From contig NC_081409.1 of assembly GCF_030272615.1 (NCBI RefSeq), forward strand, positions 911,173,330-911,237,329: DNA of 64,000 nucleotides. Direction: 5' to 3'. This stretch comes from Cryptomeria japonica. Taxonomy: Eukaryota; Streptophyta; Pinopsida; Cupressales; Cupressaceae. Made by a program: the position numbers and the translations under genes. This document shows, one piece after another, positions 58,911 to 64,000 of this stretch (position 1 is its first letter; every line of letters starts with the position of its first letter). The notes beneath the pieces were generated by a model that saw only the letters and a list, made by a program, of their open reading frames with translations, had not been told where the DNA came from and did not search any database.

Positions 58911-60393
58911 CTATTCCTGAGAAATCCAAGATGAATCTTCAACTGGTTTGTCTTTCCACTTCACAAGATACTCCTTATACTGACTGCTCCGGGTACTATG
59001 ACCAATCCTACTGTCCATTTTTTTTTCAATTTGATCTAGTTCCTTCCAAGGTAACTGTTTCTCCAAGTATGCAATACTATCCTCACTAAATTCTGGTTCA
59101 TGATACTCATGAAGATCTGCAATGTTAAACACACATGAAATACTTGGACTATCTGGTAACCCCACTTCATATGCATTCCCAGAACTGAACTTCCTCAAAA
59201 TCCTACAAGGTATAAATGTTTTCATCTGCAATTTGTTATAAGTTCCAACCTAAAATATTTCTTTCCTCAGATATACCATCACTTCATCACCAACTTCAAA
59301 TTCCTTATGTCTCCTCTTCTCATCTGCCTTCTCCTTATACTTATTGTTCATGTCCTCCAAGTGCTGCTTAACCTGAATATGCAAGGCTTCCATGTGATCT
59401 TCAAAGTCTTCTTCTTCTTAACTTCTTTGGTCTTCACTGCTAATATCTCTCAATTCTGATATACCTCTAGGATGCACTCTGATAACAATCTCAAAAGGTG
59501 TTCTTCCGGTACTCCTATTTACTGAATTGTTGTAGGCAAACTCTGCTTGTGCAAGAATCAAATCCCAACTTCTGGTTTTATCTCCAACTAAATATATCAA
59601 CAAATTTCCCAAACTCTGATTAACTACTTCTGTCTATCCATCAGTCTATGGATGAAAAGTAGAACTGAACTTCAAATCTGTCTTCATCTTCTTCCAAAGT
59701 GTTTTCCAAAAATAGCCAACAAACTTAGTGTCTCTGTCTGAAACTATGCTCTTAAGTAATCCATGCAATCTCACTAGTTCCTTGAAAAATAGGTCTGCTA
59801 CATGTAATGCATCTTATGTCTTCTTACAAGGTATGAAATAAGACATCTTCGAGAATCTATCCACTACCACAAATATAGAATCATTCCCTCTCGGTGTTTT
59901 AGGAAATCCAAGTACAAAATTCATGCTTATATCCTCCCAAGGTCTTACCGGTACTGTCGAAGGTTTATACAATCCCACATTGTGACTATTACCCTTTGCA
60001 ACTTGACAAACTCTACAACTTTGCACATATTTCTTAACATCCTTATGAATTTGGGGTCAAAAGTACTGCTCACTCACCAATGGTACTGTTTTGTCAATAC
60101 CAAAATGTCCAGCTAATCCTCCACTATGTTTCTCCTTTATCAGATTCTCCCTCATAGAACTCTTAGGTATGCACAATTGAACTCCTTTGAATAACATCCC
60201 ATCTTGTATGAAGTAATCCAACCACTTACTTCTATCTACCAAAACCGATTCTCTACATGCTTTCCAAGGTTCTACAAAATCCAGGTCATCATCATACAAG
60301 GTCTTCAATTCCTCAAATCCTAATACTGTCACTCTCATCTATGTCAACAAATTCCTTCTCCTGCTCAATGCATCAACAACTTTGTTAGATTTC
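58911..60393 (-). pseudogene. GYP3 integrase with chromodomain
   Basis: The RNase H tail (NKVVDALSRR, about 60350-60390) leads into the integrase zinc domain, with both His in KEKHSGGLAGHFG and both Cys in [10 protein letters not shown]. Core: [12 protein letters not shown] (first Asp), VSDRDTKF (second Asp), TEVVNQSLGN (Glu). The motif that normally reads HPQTDGQTE has TAG at both Gln codons (about 59634-59650). Further on, AQAEFAYNNSVNRSTG is well kept. The C-terminal chromodomain reads YLVKWKDKPVEDSSWISQE and stops there, so its last helix is absent. Several stops (about 59613, 59417, 59250) break the frame. The chromodomain would guide insertion to modified chromatin. Confidence 0.85.
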
Positions 60394-61816
60394 TGATGCA
60401 AAGGATCTTCAAAAACCAATCACAACTCTAGGATCATGTTGATCCATCTATATTTTTCCCATTATAAAAATTCATTAGAGGCATGTTCCATCATACTTCA
60501 ACAATCAATCAATCAAGAAAACACAAACTTGATCCAGGTATCAAATTTGCCAACTTGCTGTCCCTTTGGATAGACCTGTACACAGAGGTATATAAATATC
60601 TAGACAGATATAAAAAACTCAATCCCTTTGGTCAGAACATGAATATCTTTCTTACAAACAACATAGCCCAAATTTAGCCAAATCCAACGGTTAGATTAAA
60701 CGTTATGGTCTTTTTACCAAGACCCATTTCTGTTGTCCCCAAATAAGACATGTGCATGCCCAGTCCGTCTAGGGCATCAAATATCTTTCACAAACAAAAC
60801 CAAACAATTCAAAACTAATAGAACATGAAATATTTATGGATCTAGTTTCATAATAAATAATCCATTAAATTTTCAAATGGTTAAATCATTAGATAATCAC
60901 AAACCCTTGTCTGCAACTCCATTGAAGATAGTTTAAAAATAGTTTTCACCAAAATCTTCATAACTTACACAAATGTGCATAAAAATGACTCAGACCAAAA
61001 TGAAATAAAATTTGATTCATATATCTTTCTAATCAATCTATTTTGAGGTCATAATTCTTCCCAATGAGTCCGTACCAAATGCTGCAACATGTCTATTCTC
61101 AGGAAATCTCAAATCTGCAAACAACCACTTTCATCAAAACTTTCATAACTTATTCATTTATTCATTAAACTGCAGCAAACCAAAATAATTAGAAAGAGGA
61201 TTCATTCCACTATCTAACCATTATAAATATACAATGGTTCCAGGCCATACATGATCGTACAAGGCCTAGAAACAACTACTTAACACAAAAACACCAATCA
61301 AAATGCAAGTTTTAAACAAACCAATTTGTTCCAAAACTTTATCCTCCTTCTCTATTCTTCCAATAATGATTTGGTTCGACCAATACAACATATTTATAGA
61401 ATATTTGGTAGTTATAAACCATCCAACTACCTTAATGACCCTTCATCTTCCCTTTTACAACTTTATGTGCAATTTTTGCACTTTTACATTTTTGCAAATG
61501 TTGCACTTTTGCAATTTTCTTGCAACTTTGACACTTTTTCCTAATGACTCCCCAAATTGTAAAAAATCTTATAGACTATTTGAGATATTTTATGTTTATT
61601 TTACCCTTCCATGGGTTATTTCAACAATCTTGACCTTATAGACCAAACTGGGACCTAAAGAACAACTTTTAACAACTTTATGCAAATAATTACAATAATT
61701 GACCTTGTCTTTACAAATGTGTTCATCATGAATCAATACATCATAAAAATGATCAAAATGACTTAAAACATCACTTTTCTCCTAGTGACCTCATGTTCTT
61801 GGGTGCTCTTGCACCA
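60394..61816 (-). mobile_element. Solo LTR 4 (1423 bp, TSD GAAAT)
   Basis: On the minus strand it runs TGGTGCAAGAGCACCC...TTTGCATCA, flanked by GAAAT on both sides (plus ATTTC at 60389-60393 and 61817-61821). Deleting it with one duplicate rejoins the RNase H frame of GYP3. TATAAATA (minus) at 61391-61398 gives U3 of about 420 bp, close to the 410 bp of solo LTR 1. Around 61450-61530 the words AAAGTTGCA, AAAAGTGCAA and AAAATTGCA recur, as in solo LTR 1. No ORF is credible. Confidence 0.87.
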
Positions 61817-61821
61817 ATTTC

Positions 61822-63036
61822 CCACTTCTATGCCTCAACACAAAGGTATCACTCTGTAAGAATTTTACCCATCTCATATGTCTCTGATTCAACTTACTTT
61901 GACTTTTCAAATACTGCAAATCTTGATGATCTGTATACAACAAAAATTCCTTAGGCAACAGGTAATGTCTCCACTTCTTCAAGGCTTGAACTATGGCATA
62001 AAACTCCTAATCATACACTGAATATCTCCTATGGGCATCATTCAACTTCTCACTAAAATAAGCTACTTCTCTCCCTTCCTGACTTAAGATTGCTCCTATT
62101 GATGTTCCGCTTGCATCATAATCCACTTGAAATACTTTATTGAAATCTGGTAAAGCTAACATAGGCTTCTCAGTCACTTTCTACTTCAACAATTCAAAAA
62201 TTTTGTTTGCTTCGATGGTCCACTTGAATTCCTTCCGATCTCCTCTCATGGTCTCAGTCATAGGGTTACATATTGAACTAAAATTTATAATGAACTTCTG
62301 GTAAAAACTAGCCAAAATATGTAATGATCTTACCTCTCCAATGCTTTCCGGTGTAGGCCACTCAACAATTGCTTTTACTTTCTTAGGCTCCATCTTCAAA
62401 CCATCCTCAAATACCAAAAATCCCAAATAGAATAACTCATCCTTCATGAAAGTACACTTCTTGATATTTATCAACAACTTTTATTCTCTCAACCTCTGCA
62501 AAACTTGTCTGAAATGCAACAAATGTTCCTTTGTTGTCTTACTAAAAATTAGAATGTCATCCAAATAGACAATAAAAAACTTACCCAAGAATTTCTTCAA
62601 TACCTCATTCATTAGCCTCATGAAAGTACTTGGTGCATTAGTCAACCCAAAAGGCATCACCAACCATTCATATAGTCCTTCATTTATCTTGAATGTTGTC
62701 TTCCACTTATCTCCTTCTCTAATCCTAATCTGATGATATCCACTCTTTAAATCTATCTTTGAAAAGTATTTTGCTCCACTCAAATAGTCCATTATGTCAT
62801 CCATCCTAGGGGAAGGAAACGATATTTTAGTGTGATATTGTTTATTGCTTTGGAATTAGTACACATTATCCATTCTCTATTCTTCTTAGGTGCTAATACT
62901 ACTAGTACTGCATAAGGGCTCAGACTTTCCCTGATCAAACCTTTCTTCAACAACTCCTGCACTTGTCTATTCAGTTCCTCATTATTTGTCAATGCCATTT
63001 GGTGTGCAGCTTTGTTAGGCAAACTAGCTTCGGGAA
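61822..63036 (-). pseudogene. GYP3 reverse transcriptase and RNase H
   Basis: [50 protein letters not shown] (catalytic Asp), [18 protein letters not shown] and [11 protein letters not shown] (catalytic pair, about 62540-62570). These are followed by INIKKCTFMKDELFYLGF. A frame shift lies at about 62792-62815 and another near 62478. RNase H includes EFLLYTDHQDLQYL and RHMRWVKFLQ, then HRSGK just before the solo LTR. Catalytic residues are mostly intact. Confidence 0.87.
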
Positions 63037-64000
63037 CCTAGTCCATGCAATGACTGATACTTCTCACAAGTGGCAATCCATCAAGTACATTATTTGAAAT
63101 GATGTCTTTATATTCTATCAGCAAATCTTTTATCTCTTCCGGTTCTTCTTCTTCATGCTCTGGATTCTTAGCTTTATTAGGAATTAAGCTGAAACACACA
63201 TTCTCACGTCTCAATCCATCCAAGAATTTCCTTCCATCCACCAAACAGATTCTAGCATTCATACAAACTTCATTCTTCAAAGGCTACTCCAAAGGTAACA
63301 AGGTTTTCTTCATCCCATTGGCCACAATAGTATATGTATTCTTCCTCCCATCATGTACTGCCTTCCTATCAAACTGCCAAGGTCTACCCAACAAAAGATG
63401 ACAAATATCCATAGGCATAATATCACACAAGACTTCATCACGATAATTCCTAATTTTTAATTTCACTAGACATTGCTCACTTACTAACAACTTATGTTCA
63501 TCCCGAATCCATGCTATCTATTAAGGCTTAGGGTGTTTCAATCTCTCCAAATTTAACTTATTCACCATCTCTTCTGAAACAAGATTATCTGAACTACCAC
63601 TATCAATAACAACTTTACAACACTTATCGGATACCTTACATCTGGTCTTGAAAAAATTCTTCCTCTGCAAGGGCTCTTCATTTTCTCCGGTATGACACAA
63701 ATCTCTCCTCATCATCAACAGTTCTCCATCTTCTGGTTTATTGTCTGATCCGATGGGGTTTTCTTCCACCACTGCTTCTCTTCTGGTATTCTCTATCTTC
63801 TTACACTCAAAAGAACAATGTCCTTCTCCTCCACACTTATAGCAAGTTCCTCTAAATGTTCTCTTATCTTGTCTTCCAAAACCCTCATTCCGGTAGCCAT
63901 CTGGTTCTCTCCTCTGATAGAAATTTCTATCATCCTTCTGGTATGAATTACCTTCTTTATTCACCTCCTTGTCCTTGTTCTGATCTGTACAGGTTCCTCT
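63037..64000 (-). pseudogene. GYP3 gag end and protease
   Basis: The zinc knuckle CYKCGGEGHCSFEC (about 63800-63845) ends gag. The protease active site reads VVIDSGSSDNLVSEEMV (about 63560-63612) and its flap end HLLLGRPWQFDRKAVHDG (about 63345-63400). Stops near 63520, 63283 and 63037 divide it. The piece 63038-63280 is the linker to RT (EEPEEIKDLLIEYKDII). Confidence 0.85.

Larger units (their letters stand above)
58101..64000 (-). mobile_element. GYP3: chromodomain Ty3/gypsy element, runs off right edge
   Basis: Minus-strand order from the right edge: zinc-knuckle gag end, protease, RT, RNase H, integrase, chromodomain, LTR. A chromodomain after integrase defines the chromovirus group. 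The 5' LTR and most of gag lie beyond 64000. A solo LTR (60394-61816) splits RNase H. Confidence 0.87.

Overview
This window is repeat-dense plant nuclear DNA. Plant-type Ty1/copia polyproteins (UBN2-like gag, one-ORF gag-pol, PBS TGGTATCAGAGC), Tat-type Ty3/gypsy elements with an extra archaeal-type RNase H, and a chromodomain gypsy element are all present. LTRs are long (about 1 to 2.2 kb), insertions are nested up to four deep, and most reading frames are broken by stops. That suggests a seed plant with a large, slowly purged genome. A conifer would fit, but this is inference and nothing in the window proves it.

Layout. 1-2949: 5' half of a minus-strand copia element (COP1), running off the left edge. 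2950-15779: minus-strand Tat-type gypsy element (GYP1) with gag, protease, G-patch-like linker, RT, RNase H and integrase, a long leader with a 20-nt-scale tandem array, a PBS and a 5' LTR of about 2.25 kb. COP1 sits in its 3' UTR and its 3' LTR is outside the window. 15780-22848: the only stretch without a recognised large element. It holds the one convincing host gene (16882-18129, 415 codons, membrane protein with a ZCF37-like N-terminal block), a minisatellite, and AT-rich DNA.

22849-57044: one 34-kb nest bounded by the 5-bp target-site duplication (TSD) CCTTT. The outermost element (GYP2, minus strand, gag-protease only) carries: a plus-strand copia element (COP2, 22973-40206, TSD TTCAC) in its 3' LTR; a minus-strand copia element (COP4, 42132-49626) between two microsatellites; and a solo LTR (53905-55313, TSD ACCTC) in its leader. 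COP2 in turn holds a minus-strand block (COP3, 25401-36063) with two LTRs, a multi-zinc-knuckle gag, a large unrecognised ORF and no pol. COP3 itself carries two more solo LTRs (26500-28099, TSD GCATT; 29683-30677, TSD TATAC).

57045-64000: AT-rich flank, then a minus-strand chromodomain gypsy element (GYP3) running off the right edge. Its RNase H is split by a fourth solo LTR (60394-61816, TSD GAAAT on the minus strand).

No tRNA, rRNA, CRISPR or operon structure was seen. The most unusual signals are: a covarying dyad at the first 16 nt of three gypsy-type LTRs; the COP3 element with its unknown ORF; a PBS-like unit duplicated inside the COP2 LTRs; and a second polypurine-like tract shared by three copia families. 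All element coordinates were read by eye. LTR termini with matching TSDs are firm; other boundaries are approximate.
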